In this document: positions 63,479 to 64,000 of the stretch, piece after piece
Layout: each line of letters opens with the position of its first letter
Numbering within the stretch: position 1 is the stretch's first letter
NCBI RefSeq assembly: GCF_014636495.1
Contig: NZ_BMEM01000004.1
Location: 35,994-99,993, forward strand
Length of the DNA: 64,000 nt
Source: Ornithinimicrobium tianjinense
GTDB taxonomy: Bacteria > Actinomycetota > Actinomycetes > Actinomycetales > Dermatophilaceae
Direction: 5' to 3'
Notes under the pieces: generated by a model
What the model was told of the DNA's origin: nothing
What the model saw: only the letters and a program-made list of their open reading frames with translations
Database searches by the model: none
Translations under genes and position numbers: made by a program

Positions 63479-64000
63479 ATGCCAGGGTTGAGGCCCGCGC
63501 GACTCAGTCGCCAGGAGGAGGAACTGCTGGCTTCTGTGCCCATGCTGGGCATGGCGTGGGATGCCCTGCGAGTCCAGCGCACCAGGACTGTCAGGCACTT
63601 GATCCCCGATGGCTTCCCCGCCATCGCCAGAGTTTTTCATCCGCCGAGCGAGGAGGGAGCCTTCAAGGATCTGTACTCTGCACACTCCTCGGTCCGTTTT
63701 GGGCGGCATTCGCGCTGGGCCGACATCTACCACAAAGTGTCGGAATCACAGCTGCCTAACGAAGGCTCTGCCCCGGTCGCAACGCTCAGCGCCATTGTCG
63801 ATCATATGCGGACGGAAGAGGAAAGCGGGTTCCTCTATGCGGTATGGGAAGGGTTTGGCTTCTGGGATCACCAAGCAGGTCGAGATGAGGAGCCCCGCCG
63901 CACAAGCGCTGGCCCCTTCTACATATTTCAGTCCGAGATTTCATTCGGGCCTTGGCCGGGTCACGACAAGGACATTCATTCGAGACGGCGAATGCCATTG
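63479..64000 (+). CDS. Hypothetical protein, 3' end beyond the window
   Basis: An open frame of at least 174 codons starts ATG after GGAGGA and reads through to the window edge without a stop. The product begins MPGLRPARLSRQEEELL and includes HLIPDGFPAIARVFHPPSEEG, RFGRHSRWADIYHK and EEESGFLYAVWEGFGFWDH. No family is recognised, although the ARVFHPP...RWADI pattern recurs in uncharacterised actinobacterial proteins. Codon use is less GC-rich than that of neighbouring core genes. Confidence 0.65.
   Translation, partial: MPGLRPARLSRQEEELLASVPMLGMAWDALRVQRTRTVRHLIPDGFPAIARVFHPPSEEGAFKDLYSAHSSVRFGRHSRWADIYHKVSESQLPNEGSAPVATLSAIVDHMRTEEESGFLYAVWEGFGFWDHQAGRDEEPRRTSAGPFYIFQSEISFGPWPGHDKDIHSRRRMPL

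Noticed and set aside
63149-63733. Minus-strand frames opposite the two last genes
   Set aside because: They lack a ribosome site, cross the IS right end and have no recognisable domain. The plus-strand genes have ribosome sites and a signal peptide.

Overview
The window is high-GC DNA from an actinobacterium. Gene order, codon use and family content suggest Micrococcales, probably near the Intrasporangiaceae/Ornithinimicrobiaceae; that lineage is an inference, not a search result. The conserved core tRNA-Thr, tRNA-Met, rpmG, hadAB ... tRNA-Trp, secE, nusG, rplK, rplA ... rplJ, rplL runs on the minus strand, in the order known from mycobacteria but interrupted by accessory genes.

0-8.3 kb: rplL-rplJ with a leader, then four unrelated genes (esterase, DUF817 membrane protein, P1/DmpA peptidase, AbiEi-like protein), then rplA, rplK, nusG, secE and tRNA-Trp. 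8.3-20 kb: a class I aminotransferase converges on argG; a lipoprotein; a four-gene translationally coupled ABC exporter operon; adenosine deaminase followed by a truncated Abhydrolase_9_N remnant and tandem repeats; a lipoprotein; and murB with the hadAB dehydratase pair. 20.7-27.7 kb: rpmG, two tRNAs and a fatty-acid module matching the mycobacterial htdX-fabG4-fadA2-fadE5 locus, with a TetR regulator between two palindromes. 27.7-38 kb: repeat-rich DNA, a hydrolase/WYL pair, rocD with an MFS transporter and yajQ, tRNA-Tyr, an ECF sigma factor with a membrane partner, a FolP2-like protein and htpX.

38-56 kb: a respiratory complex I locus that is split and incomplete. nuoHIJKLMN are tightly coupled, nuoC stands alone and nuoAB sits 1.4 kb further on; nuoD, E, F and G are absent. 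An RHH/DUF4097 pair, a VOC protein, an ECF42-type sigma factor with its YciI partner and a lipoprotein/OmpA pair lie in the gaps. Upstream of nuoAB are a BfaA/BfaB pair (10-methyl fatty acid synthesis) and an arfABC-like locus, including a 51-residue ArfB. 56-61.6 kb: a methionine ABC importer (metN, metI, two tandem metQ) behind a long structured leader, and a cytochrome P450. 61.6-64 kb: DNA of visibly lower GC holding a complete ISL3-family IS with perfect ends and an 8-bp target duplication, a short secreted protein and an unknown gene running off the window.

The most unusual signal is not a gene. The octamer GGTATGCC/GGCATACC is scattered through coding and intergenic DNA (31 hand-counted copies, about 2 expected from composition). 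In two intergenic spacers it occurs as inverted pairs closing terminator-like hairpins, the arrangement known for DNA uptake sequences in Neisseria and Pasteurellaceae. A second signal is a family of three long palindromes (about 3.1, 5.5 and 47.1 kb) whose stem centres differ but co-vary.
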